The notes below the pieces were generated by a model. The model did not search any database. It was given only the letters and a program-made list of their open reading frames with translations, and was not told where the DNA came from. This document shows, in pieces, positions 55,121 to 63,113 of a stretch of DNA of 64,000 nt (the first letter of the stretch is position 1; each line of letters starts with the position of its first letter). Source of the DNA: Hydrogenophaga palleronii NBRC 102513 (GTDB taxonomy: Bacteria; Pseudomonadota; Gammaproteobacteria; Burkholderiales; Burkholderiaceae_C); NCBI RefSeq assembly GCF_001571225.1, contig NZ_BCTJ01000009.1, forward strand, positions 62,001 through 126,000, in the 5' to 3' direction. Both the position numbers and the translations under genes were made by a program.

Positions 55121-56044
55121 TCAAAGCCTTTCATAGACGGTCTTGCCGCGCAGGGCGAACAGGTTGCGCGCGTCGCTGAAGTTCTCGGCATGGCCGACGA
55201 ACAACATGCCGCCCGGCTTCATCACGCGGTGGATGCGTTCGAGCACCGCGCGCTGCGTGGCGGCGTCGAAGTAGATCATCACGTTGCGGCAGAACACGAC
55301 GTCGAAGGGTTCGCGAAACGGCAGGTTCTCGATCAGGTTGACGCTGAGGAACTGCATGTGTTTCTGCAGCTCGGGCTTGACGCGCATCAGCCCGGCGTTG
55401 CTGCCTTTGCCGCGCATGAAGAAGCGCTGCAGGTGAGCCTGCGTCAGGCCCTTCACGCCATCGGTCTTGTAGACGCCGCGCTGCGCCGTGGCCAGCACCT
55501 TGGTGTCGATGTCGCTGTTGACGATCTCGAACGAACCCGATGCGCCCAGCGCCTCGGTGGCCGTCATGGCGATGGAGTAGGGCTCTTCGCCGGTGGACGC
55601 GGCCGAGCACCAGATGCGCCAGGCTTGCGAGCGTTTTGCGGCCAGCAGGTCGTGAAGGATGCCGAAGTGGTGCTGCTCGCGGAAGAAGGCCGTGAGGTTG
55701 GTGGTGAGGGCGTTGATGAACTCCTGCCACTCGCCACCGTCGTGCTGCTCCAGCCAGTCGAGGTAACTCTTGAAGCTGCCGTGGCCGGTTTCGCGCAGGC
55801 GGCGCGAGACGCGGCTGTAGACCATGGCGTGCTTGCCGTCGTGCAGGCTGATGCCGGCCTTCTTGTAGATCAGTGCCTTGATGCGCGCGAAGTCGGCGTC
55901 GGCCCAGACGAACTCGCGGCCTTCGGCCAGCGGTCCATCGAGCGAGGCATCCTTGTCCGAAGACGCCGTGGAACCGGTGCCACCGGGCCGCGGGTGTTGC
56001 CCCTTTGAGGGGGTCGCGCGAAGCGCGGTGGGGGTATTGAGCAT
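55121..56044 (-). CDS. cheR: chemotaxis protein methyltransferase with repeat-encoded N terminus
   Basis: CheR methylates receptor glutamates using S-adenosylmethionine. The conserved protein begins near FVWADADFARIKALIYKKAG; the SAM-binding domain has WCSAASTGEEPYSIAM, NSDIDTKVLATA and FDVVFCRNVMIYFD. From the only in-frame ATG at 56044, two bases after the cheA stop, the first about 33 residues are the translation of a palindromic element copy. No ATG, GTG or TTG start with a ribosome site was seen between that stretch and the conserved domain. The 307-aa protein is therefore about 30 aa longer than most. Confidence 0.93.
   Translation of the reverse strand: MLNTPTALRATPSKGQHPRPGGTGSTASSDKDASLDGPLAEGREFVWADADFARIKALIYKKAGISLHDGKHAMVYSRVSRRLRETGHGSFKSYLDWLEQHDGGEWQEFINALTTNLTAFFREQHHFGILHDLLAAKRSQAWRIWCSAASTGEEPYSIAMTATEALGASGSFEIVNSDIDTKVLATAQRGVYKTDGVKGLTQAHLQRFFMRGKGSNAGLMRVKPELQKHMQFLSVNLIENLPFREPFDVVFCRNVMIYFDAATQRAVLERIHRVMKPGGMLFVGHAENFSDARNLFALRGKTVYERL
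55949..56039 (+). repeat. dispersed palindromic element, copy E (5' end of cheR)
   Basis: This 91-bp copy reads ATCCTTGTCCGAAGACGCCG, GGAACCGGTGCCACCGGGCC, CCCCTTTGAGGGG and CGCGCGAAGCGCGGTGGGGG. It lies immediately after the cheA stop codon and covers the first about 30 codons of cheR. Confidence 0.8.
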
Positions 56045-56046
56045 GT

Positions 56047-58233
56047 CTAGTGGCGTGAGCGGCGCACCAGGCCCGAGGTGTCCAGGATCAGCGCCACCTT
56101 GCCATCGCCCAGGATGGTGGCGCCCGAGATGTTGGGCACCTTGCGGTAGTTGGACTCCAGGTTCTTGATCACCACCTGTTGCTGGCCCAGCAGCTCGTCC
56201 ACCATCAGGGCCACGCGCGAGCCTTCGGCTTCCACCACCACCATGATGGGGCTGACGCCGCTGGACTCGAAACGTGGCACCTGGAACACGTGTTCGAGTT
56301 CCACCACCGGCATGTATTCGTCGCGCACCTTCACCACCTGGGCGCCCTGGCCCAGGGTGTTGATGTCGGTGGGCTTGATCTGGAACGACTCGATCACGCT
56401 CGACAGCGGCAGGATGTACACCTCGTCGCTGACGCGCACCGACATGCCGTCCATGATGGCCAGCGTGAGCGGCAGGCGCACCGAGACGCGCATGCCGAAG
56501 CCTTCGGCCGAATCGATGTCCACCGTGCCGTTGAGCGCGGTGATGTTCTTCTTCACCACGTCCATGCCGACGCCGCGGCCGGACACGTCGGTGACCTGGT
56601 CTGCGGTGGAGAAGCCGGGCGCGAAGATCAGGTTCCAGACTTCGCCATCGGTCAGCGTGTCGGGTGCGTCGATGCCTTTTTCGCGCGCCTTCTTCAGCAG
56701 CTTCTCGCGCGACAGGCCCTTGCCGTCGTCGCGCACCTCGATCAGGATCGAACCGCCTTCGTGCGTGGCCGACAGCGTGATGGTGCCGTGTTCGGCCTTG
56801 CCCTTGGCGCGCCGCTCTTCCGGCATTTCGATGCCGTGGTCGCAGCTGTTGCGGATCAGGTGGGTCAGCGGGTCGGTGATCTTCTCCACCAGGCCCTTGT
56901 CGAGTTCGGTCGATTCGCCCTGCGTCACCAGCTCGACCTTCTTGCCCAGCTTGCTGGCGAGGTCGCGCAGCATGCGCGGGAAACGGTTGAACACCACCGA
57001 CATCGGGATCATGCGGATCGACATCACCGCTTCCTGCAGGTCGCGCGTATTGCGGTCCAGGTCGGCCAGGCCGGCCAGCAGGGGCTGGTTGTCCTTGTCG
57101 TCGAGCTCGCGGCTTTTCTGCGCCAGCATGGCCTGGGTGATGACGAGTTCGCCCACCAGGTTGATGAGCTGGTCGACCTTGCTCACCGAGACACGCAGCG
57201 TGCTCGACTCCAGGCCCGCGCCCGCGGCCGCACCGGCGGCGGCACGCGTTTCGGTTTTGGCCGTGGTGGTGGCCGCGGCCTTGGCGGGAGCGGTGGGGCC
57301 GCCCGGCACGCCGGGCGCGCCTTCGAAGAAACCGTAGTCGCGGCCTTCGGTGGTCGGGTTGGGGTGGCCGGTGCCGATCAGCACCTCGCCGCCGTCGGCG
57401 TCGTAGCTGATGCTCACCACCGGCGGTTCGGCGGGTGCGATGGCCACTACCACGGCGGCGGCTTCTTCGGCGGCGTGCTCGACGATGCGGATGTCGTCCT
57501 TGCCGACGTGGAAGGTGAACAGGTCCAGCAGGTCGTTGTCGCTGGCGCTGGTGCGGGCGCGCCAGGCACGGTGCGTGCTCAGGTCGCAGGGCAGGGTCTC
57601 GACCGAGCCCAGGCCGGGGATGTCGCGGAACAGCTCGGCAATGCCGTCGGCCGAAGCCGGGTTGTCCAGCGGGCCGACCAGGATGTCCAGCTCACGTTCG
57701 GCCTTGGCGGCCGGTTTGCGCGGGGCCGCTGGCGCCGGTGCCGGTGCGGCCACCGGGGCTGCCACCACCGCCGGCGGTGCGGCGGGGGCTTCCTCTTCCT
57801 GTTCGTGGTCTTCGCCGTTGGCCAGTGCGCTGATGCGTGCCACCAGCTCGGCCGTGGCCGGCGGCGCCACGCCGCGGCCCTGGTGCGCCGCCAGCAGGCC
57901 GCGCAGTGCGTCGGAGGATTCGAGCAACACGTCAACCATGGCGGCCGTGGGCATCAGCTCGTGGCGGCGCAGCTTGTCCAGCAGCGATTCCATCTGGTGC
58001 GTGAGCTCCGCCACGTCGGCAAAACCGAAGGTGGCGGCACCGCCCTTGATGGAGTGTGCGCAACGGAAGATCGCGTTGAGCTCTTCGTCGTCGGCCTTCT
58101 CCAGGTCGAGCGCGAGCAGCATCTGTTCCATCGAGTCCAGGTTCTCGCCCGCTTCTTCAAAGAAGATTTGGTAGAACTGGCTCAGGTCGATGTCGTTGCC
58201 GAGGTTGTGTCCCTCGCTCATCATTTCACCCAT
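56047..58233 (-). CDS. cheA: chemotaxis sensor histidine kinase
   Basis: CheA phosphorylates CheY and CheB in response to receptor state. The 728-aa protein has an Hpt domain with the phospho-acceptor His60 (RCAHSIKGGAATFGF) and an Ala/Pro-rich linker with a P2-like region. A dimerisation domain follows (KVDQLINLVGELVITQAML), then the kinase domain with NSCDHGIE, DDGKGLS and GRGVGMDVVKKN, and a C-terminal CheW-like P5 domain (YILPLSSVIESFQ). Met4 and Met5 are alternative starts. cheR follows after two bases. Confidence 0.96.
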   Translation of the reverse strand: MGEMMSEGHNLGNDIDLSQFYQIFFEEAGENLDSMEQMLLALDLEKADDEELNAIFRCAHSIKGGAATFGFADVAELTHQMESLLDKLRRHELMPTAAMVDVLLESSDALRGLLAAHQGRGVAPPATAELVARISALANGEDHEQEEEAPAAPPAVVAAPVAAPAPAPAAPRKPAAKAERELDILVGPLDNPASADGIAELFRDIPGLGSVETLPCDLSTHRAWRARTSASDNDLLDLFTFHVGKDDIRIVEHAAEEAAAVVVAIAPAEPPVVSISYDADGGEVLIGTGHPNPTTEGRDYGFFEGAPGVPGGPTAPAKAAATTTAKTETRAAAGAAAGAGLESSTLRVSVSKVDQLINLVGELVITQAMLAQKSRELDDKDNQPLLAGLADLDRNTRDLQEAVMSIRMIPMSVVFNRFPRMLRDLASKLGKKVELVTQGESTELDKGLVEKITDPLTHLIRNSCDHGIEMPEERRAKGKAEHGTITLSATHEGGSILIEVRDDGKGLSREKLLKKAREKGIDAPDTLTDGEVWNLIFAPGFSTADQVTDVSGRGVGMDVVKKNITALNGTVDIDSAEGFGMRVSVRLPLTLAIMDGMSVRVSDEVYILPLSSVIESFQIKPTDINTLGQGAQVVKVRDEYMPVVELEHVFQVPRFESSGVSPIMVVVEAEGSRVALMVDELLGQQQVVIKNLESNYRKVPNISGATILGDGKVALILDTSGLVRRSRH

Positions 58234-58267
58234 GGTGAAACTCCTTGGTGTGTGCGTGGCGGGGAGG

Positions 58268-58630
58268 TCATCGAATGACTTTCTGGATCACTTCGATCAG
58301 ACGCGCCGGATCAAAGGGCTTGACCAGCCAGCCGGTGGCACCGGCGCCGCGGCCGAGCTGCTTCATCTGGTCGCTGGACTCGGTGGTCAGGATCAGGATC
58401 GGCACGGTCTTGAACTTGGGGTGCTCGCGCAGCTTCTTCGTCAGGCCGATGCCATCCAGGTTGGGCATGTTCTGGTCGGTCAGCACTAGGTCGATGCTGT
58501 GCGCCTGGGCCTTTTCCCAGGCGTCCTGCCCGTCCACGGCTTCCACCACGTGGTAGCCGGCCCCCGTCAGGGTGAACGACACCATTTTTCGCATGGATGC
58601 CGAGTCGTCTACGGCAAGAATCGATCGCAT
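58268..58630 (-). CDS. cheY: chemotaxis response regulator
   Basis: The 120-aa single receiver domain carries signals from CheA to the flagellar motor. The acidic pair is in LAVDDSASMRK, phosphorylated Asp52 in LTDQNMPNLDG, Thr82/Thr83 in ILTTESS and Lys104 in WLVKPFDP. It lies 34 bp before cheA in the same operon. Confidence 0.94.
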   Translation of the reverse strand: MRSILAVDDSASMRKMVSFTLTGAGYHVVEAVDGQDAWEKAQAHSIDLVLTDQNMPNLDGIGLTKKLREHPKFKTVPILILTTESSDQMKQLGRGAGATGWLVKPFDPARLIEVIQKVIR

Positions 58631-58692
58631 GGTTTACTCCGTCTTTGGTCTGATATCGGCATGGAAGGCACCGGCTTGAATCGGCCGGGTGC

Positions 58693-59130
58693 TCAGAAGA
58701 GTTCGATGGAGCCCGCGTCCATCTCGCTTTGGGTCACCGGGCTGGGGCGCTCGGGCATCGGGTCGATTTCCATCGGCACCTCGCCCTCTTCGGGTTCCAT
58801 CGCCTGGTCGGCCAGGCGCCAGGCGCAGCTCTGCAGCACCTTGCCGGTGTGTTCGATCAGCTGCGTCGCCATGTCATGGAACTGCAGCTCGGTCACCGCC
58901 TGGTGCAGGTTGTCGCGGATCGGGCCGATCAGGGTCTCGTCGCTGCGGGCCTGTGCGCCCAGCTCGCCGAGCGCCCGGTTGGCGGCACCGAAGCGCATCA
59001 GCAGGTTGCCGGTGGCGTGGTCCAGCAGGCCTTCCAGGCGCTGCAGGTCGGTCATGGCCATCAGCAGCGAATCCTGGAGATCGGCCACCAGCGTCACGGG
59101 CAGGGAGACAGACGGAGGGGTCTGCTGCAT
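58693..59130 (-). CDS. CheZ-like chemotaxis protein
   Basis: The 145-aa helical protein has a conserved segment VTELQFHDMATQLIEHTGKVL. This resembles the active-site helix of CheZ-type CheY phosphatases (LQFQD...Q), here with His in place of the Gln before Asp. It ends with an acidic tail and IELF, and in CheZ the acidic C terminus binds CheY. It is much shorter than E. coli CheZ (214 aa). It is first in the che operon, 62 bp before cheY, which supports a CheY-related role. Confidence 0.6.
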   Translation of the reverse strand: MQQTPPSVSLPVTLVADLQDSLLMAMTDLQRLEGLLDHATGNLLMRFGAANRALGELGAQARSDETLIGPIRDNLHQAVTELQFHDMATQLIEHTGKVLQSCAWRLADQAMEPEEGEVPMEIDPMPERPSPVTQSEMDAGSIELF

Positions 59131-59302
59131 CGTCGGGTGCTCCAAGTGGGTTTGGGAAGGGGGCGGCAGTGTGGTCGGCATTACAATTTTCAGCATCTGT
59201 GCGGCGCTGAATTGACCGATAACCGGCCGAATTCGGCGCCAGTTCCCCGCTTGGCCACCCGATTGCGGGCGCTCCATCGCCCGCCAGCAGCAGACCAGAC
59301 CC

Positions 59303-60451
59303 ATGAGCGGAACGCCCGAGAACCCCGACAAGCCCCCCGTGCGCATCCTGCACCTGGAAGATTCCCGGGTGGACCACGCCCTGGTGAAGTTCGCCCTGCA
59401 GCGCAGCCAGCTCATCAGCGAGGTGATGCTGGTCGACACCATGGACGACTTCCGCAGCGAGCTCGAAAGCGGCCGCTACGACATCGTGCTGGCCGACTAC
59501 CACCTGCCCGGCTTCACCGGCCTGGACGCCTGGGACATGGTGCGCGAGATGCGGCTGGAGATTCCCTTCGTGATCCTCTCCGGCGCGATCGGCGAAGCCG
59601 CCGCGGTGGACGCGATGCACCGCGGCGTGAGCGACTACCTGCTCAAGGACAGCATGCACAAGCTCTCGCACGTGATCGCACGTGCGATCGAGATCAGCGA
59701 GACGCGCCGCGCCAAGGCCGCGGCCGACGCCGAGCTGGCCGAGTCGCGCCGGCGCCTGGCCGAGCTGGCCGAACACCTGCAGACCAGCATTGAACAGGAG
59801 CGTGCCGACATCGCGCGCGAAATCCACGACGACATCGGCGGTTCCCTGGCGGCCGTCAAGCTCGACCTCGCCTGGGTCGCGCGCCGCGCGTCCGACCCGG
59901 AGATGCAGCGCCACCTCGGTTCGGCGATGGAGATGCTGCAGCACGCCCTGGGCGCGAGCCAGCGCATCATGATGAACCTGCGCCCGCCCATCCTCGACCA
60001 GGGACTGGTGGCCGCCGTGGTCTGGCTGGCCGCCGGTTTCGAGCGGCGCACCGGCTTGCGCGTGACGGTGCGCCGCTCGTCCGAACAGCTCGACGTGCCG
60101 CGTGATCTGCAGCTGGTGGCCTACCGCACGGCGCAGGAAGCCCTGACCAATGTGCACAAACACGCACAGGCCAGCGCGGTCGACATCGACCTGAGCGACC
60201 GCGAAGGCGTGTTGACGCTGGAGGTGAACGACAATGGCCGCGGCCTCGATGCGCAGGCCTTGCGCAAGGCCAAGTCCTTTGGGCTGCTCGGCCTGCGCGA
60301 GCGCGCGGCCAAGGTGGACGGCTGGCTCGACATCAGCTCATCGCCCAGGGGCACTTCGGTCATCCTGTCGGTGCCCCTGCAGACTTCCAGCAACCCGGAC
60401 AACACGGCTCAGGCCGATGAGGAGCCCCATGATCAAGGTGATTTTGTGTGA
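59303..60451 (+). CDS. hybrid receiver / NarX-type histidine kinase
   Basis: The 382-aa cytoplasmic protein has an N-terminal receiver domain (LHLEDSRVDHALVKFAL; Asp65 in LADYHLPGFTG). A coiled linker leads to a HisKA_3 domain with phospho-His175 (ADIAREIHDDIGGSLAA) and an HATPase domain (TAQEALTNVHKHA, DNGRGLD, GLLGLRERA). A receiver in front of the kinase means it receives input from another phosphorelay rather than from a membrane sensor. Its end overlaps the next gene, a NarL-type regulator, by 23 bp. It is divergent from the che operon. Confidence 0.9.
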   Translation: MSGTPENPDKPPVRILHLEDSRVDHALVKFALQRSQLISEVMLVDTMDDFRSELESGRYDIVLADYHLPGFTGLDAWDMVREMRLEIPFVILSGAIGEAAAVDAMHRGVSDYLLKDSMHKLSHVIARAIEISETRRAKAAADAELAESRRRLAELAEHLQTSIEQERADIAREIHDDIGGSLAAVKLDLAWVARRASDPEMQRHLGSAMEMLQHALGASQRIMMNLRPPILDQGLVAAVVWLAAGFERRTGLRVTVRRSSEQLDVPRDLQLVAYRTAQEALTNVHKHAQASAVDIDLSDREGVLTLEVNDNGRGLDAQALRKAKSFGLLGLRERAAKVDGWLDISSSPRGTSVILSVPLQTSSNPDNTAQADEEPHDQGDFV

Positions 60452-61058
60452 CGACCACGCCATGGTGCGGCGCGGCATCCGCGACACCATCTCGGAAGCC
60501 ACCGACATCCAGGTGGTGGGCGAAGCCGGCAGCTACCCCGAACTGCGCGACCTGATGCGCAAGGTCGAGAGCGATGTGCTCGTGCTCGACCTCAACATGC
60601 CCGGGCGCGGCGGCCTGGAAGTGCTGGGCACGCTGAAGGAAGAGGGCTCCAACGTCAAGACCCTGGTGGTCTCCATGTACCCGGAAGACCAGTACGCCAT
60701 CCGCTGCCTGCGCGCCGGCGCGCGCGGTTACCTGAACAAGGCCGGTGAACCCGCCGAACTGGTGGCCGCCATCCGCACCGTGATGCAGGGCCGCAAGTAC
60801 GTGACGGCCGAGGTCGCGCAGATGCTGGTGGACACGCTCAGCGCGCCCGAGAGCGAGGAGCTGCACGCCAGCCTGTCCGAGCGCGAACTGCAGACGCTGC
60901 AGAAAATTGCCTCGGGCAAGAAGCTCTCGGAAATCGCCGAAGAGCTCATGCTCAGCCCCAAGACCGTGAGCGTGTACCGCGCGCGCGTGCTGGAAAAGCT
61001 GCACCTGGCGAACAACGCCGAACTCACGGTCTACGCGATCCGCAACGGCATCGTGTAA
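60429..61058 (+). CDS. NarL/FixJ-family response regulator
   Basis: The 209-aa protein has a receiver domain with Asp54 (VLVLDLNMPGRGG) and Lys in YLNKAGEPAE. A LuxR-type helix-turn-helix is at the C terminus (LSERELQTLQKIASGKKLSEIAEEL, recognition helix SPKTVSVYRARVLEKL). It is the DNA-binding partner of the overlapping HisKA_3 kinase. GGAG precedes the ATG at 60429. Its targets are unknown. Confidence 0.93.
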   Translation: MIKVILCDDHAMVRRGIRDTISEATDIQVVGEAGSYPELRDLMRKVESDVLVLDLNMPGRGGLEVLGTLKEEGSNVKTLVVSMYPEDQYAIRCLRAGARGYLNKAGEPAELVAAIRTVMQGRKYVTAEVAQMLVDTLSAPESEELHASLSERELQTLQKIASGKKLSEIAEELMLSPKTVSVYRARVLEKLHLANNAELTVYAIRNGIV

Positions 61059-61067
61059 AGGCTGCCC

Positions 61068-61445
61068 ATGCGCGCCTGGCCCCGCCACCACCGCCTTGCG
61101 TCCACCGCATTGCTGCGTGGCGTGGCCCTGTTGTGGCCGCTATGGGCCCTGCTGCCGGGCCCGGCGCAGGCCGAGTCGCTGCGCTGCGAAGGCGGCATTG
61201 CCAGCGAAGGCGATTCGCGCCTGGCGCTGGTGAACAAGTGCGGGCCGCCGGTGCTGGCCGACAGTTATTGCGCGCCGATCGAGATCCTGCCGCCGCGCGG
61301 TTTCTCCCGGAACTACCCGGAATACCTGCCTTGCCAGCCGACGGACGAATGGCTTTATGACCGCGGCCCCGGCAACCTGCAGGCCACGGTGCGGCTGCGC
61401 GCGGGCCGGGTCATTTCCATCCATTACGGCGAAACACCGCGCTGA
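61068..61445 (+). CDS. DUF2845 periplasmic protein
   Basis: The 125-aa precursor has a signal peptide ending PAQA-ES near residue 36. A small domain with Cys pairs follows (LRCEGGIASEGDSRLALVNKCG), then PTDEWLYDRGPGNLQATVRLRAGRV, typical of DUF2845. The function is unknown. It follows the response regulator by 9 bp and may share its transcript. Confidence 0.8.
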   Translation: MRAWPRHHRLASTALLRGVALLWPLWALLPGPAQAESLRCEGGIASEGDSRLALVNKCGPPVLADSYCAPIEILPPRGFSRNYPEYLPCQPTDEWLYDRGPGNLQATVRLRAGRVISIHYGETPR

Positions 61446-61514
61446 GCCCGCCGCGTCAGCCGCTGTGCCCAGGCTCGCAGTTGCCCGGTCGCACGGCGGT
61501 GTTCGTGCCGGTTT

Positions 61515-62876
61515 TTAAGGGACGGGGACGGCTCGTGTCGGCGTGATCTTGCGGATCTGGTGGTTGTTCTTATCGGCCACGTAGACGTTGCCGCTGGCGT
61601 CCACCGCCACGCTGTAGGGATCCCAGAACCTGGCCGCTGCGCCCACGCCGTTTTGTGCACCTAGCGCCGTCGGCGTGCCGGCCAGGGTGCTGACCATGCC
61701 GTCCGGTGTGATCCGCCGGATCACGTGCGACCCGCTGTCGGCCACATAGAGGCTGCCGCTCGAATCGATGGCGATGCCGACGGGTGCATTGAAGCTTGCG
61801 TTGTTGCCATGGCCGTCCTCGGAACCGTGGGCGTCGATTTTGCCGTACGGGGTGCTGACCATACCTTGCGGTGTGATCTTGCGAATGACGTGGCTGTTGA
61901 AATCGGTCACGAACAGATTGCCTTTGGCATCGATGGTGATGCCGGCAGGCATCATGAACCGGGCGTCTGCACCTGTGCCGTCAGCTGTGCCCGGTGTGCC
62001 CGAGCGCGAGCCCGCGAACGTGCTGACCTCGCCGGCCGGCGTGATTTTGCGGATTTTGCGGCCCAACGAGTCGGCCACCAGCAGGTTGCCTTGTGCGTCG
62101 ATCGCAATGCCCGCAGGCTGGTTGAACGAAGCGTTGACACCGTTGCCGTCGACCGAGCCGGCCGAGCCTGACCCTGCCACCGTGCTCACCACGGGCCCGG
62201 GCGCGATCTTCTTCACCTTGTGGCCCCACAGCTCGGTCAGGTAGACGTTGCCGTCGGCGTCCAGGGCCAGGCCGAAGGGTTGCTCAAGTGTGTCGTCGAG
62301 GCCGCCGCCCGCCAGGGTCGTGACCGTGCCCGAGGGTGAGACCAGGCGGAGCCTCAAGTTAAGGGAGTCGGCCACATATACGTTGCCAGCAGCATCCACC
62401 GTCACGCCCCTTGGGAGCTTGAACTGGGCATCGGGTCCTTCGCCATCTGCCATGCCGTCCGTGCCCGAGCCCGCCAGCGTCGACACGGTGGCCTGCGCCG
62501 CCTCGCAGTGCACGGCCACGTTGGTGACGTCGGCGGCGGCCTGGCCACGGTCGTTGTTCACGCTGCAGAACTGCCACAGTGGCTGCTTGAGCGCGGTGAC
62601 CTCATAACGGCTGCCTTGTTCGATGGAGGTTGCAAAGTTGAAGCCGCCGTTGGCAGACAGTGCCAGCTCGTCACCGGCGTTGTTCTGCAACACCAGCGTG
62701 CCGCTCGTGATGCCACTGAGCGTGCCGCCGATCACGTGCCTGGCGACAGGCACCTCGGGTGGCTGGGCCGTGGGGGTGCCGCTGCCGCCGCCACCGCAAG
62801 CCGCCAGCAACAGCACCACCGCACCAGCCAGCATGCTGTGGCGTCCACCGAGCCCCGTCAATCCAAACGACTTCAT
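61515..62876 (-). CDS. NHL-repeat lipoprotein
   Basis: The 453-aa precursor has a lipobox LLLAAC near residue 26 followed by a Gly-rich spacer and a beta-rich segment (residues about 40-130). Six NHL-type repeats then form a predicted beta-propeller, each like GIAIDAQGNLLVADSLGRKIRKIT. Such surface or periplasmic propellers usually bind proteins or glycans. The ATG at 62876 has AAAGG upstream; the Met at 62894 is in frame. An in-frame open stretch runs far upstream but codes nothing recognisable. Confidence 0.82.
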   Translation of the reverse strand: MKSFGLTGLGGRHSMLAGAVVLLLAACGGGGSGTPTAQPPEVPVARHVIGGTLSGITSGTLVLQNNAGDELALSANGGFNFATSIEQGSRYEVTALKQPLWQFCSVNNDRGQAAADVTNVAVHCEAAQATVSTLAGSGTDGMADGEGPDAQFKLPRGVTVDAAGNVYVADSLNLRLRLVSPSGTVTTLAGGGLDDTLEQPFGLALDADGNVYLTELWGHKVKKIAPGPVVSTVAGSGSAGSVDGNGVNASFNQPAGIAIDAQGNLLVADSLGRKIRKITPAGEVSTFAGSRSGTPGTADGTGADARFMMPAGITIDAKGNLFVTDFNSHVIRKITPQGMVSTPYGKIDAHGSEDGHGNNASFNAPVGIAIDSSGSLYVADSGSHVIRRITPDGMVSTLAGTPTALGAQNGVGAAARFWDPYSVAVDASGNVYVADKNNHQIRKITPTRAVPVP

Positions 62877-63113
62877 CTTGAAATACCTTTGCATTACCCG
62901 CGCAAAACACGCACCCCGATGGCACTGCTGAGCGGGCCACGACTGTAGTTCAGGAACTGCAATTTGCTCCTTTTTCGGAAGCGATATCTGTGCACAACAG
63001 CACGCATGCCGCGCCAGCACGCCTTGCTGCAGGCCGCCTTCTGGTGATTGGGCATCGCCGGCTTGCAAGAAGCGCGACATGCCCGGAACAGGACAGCTGC
63101 GGATAATCGCCAG

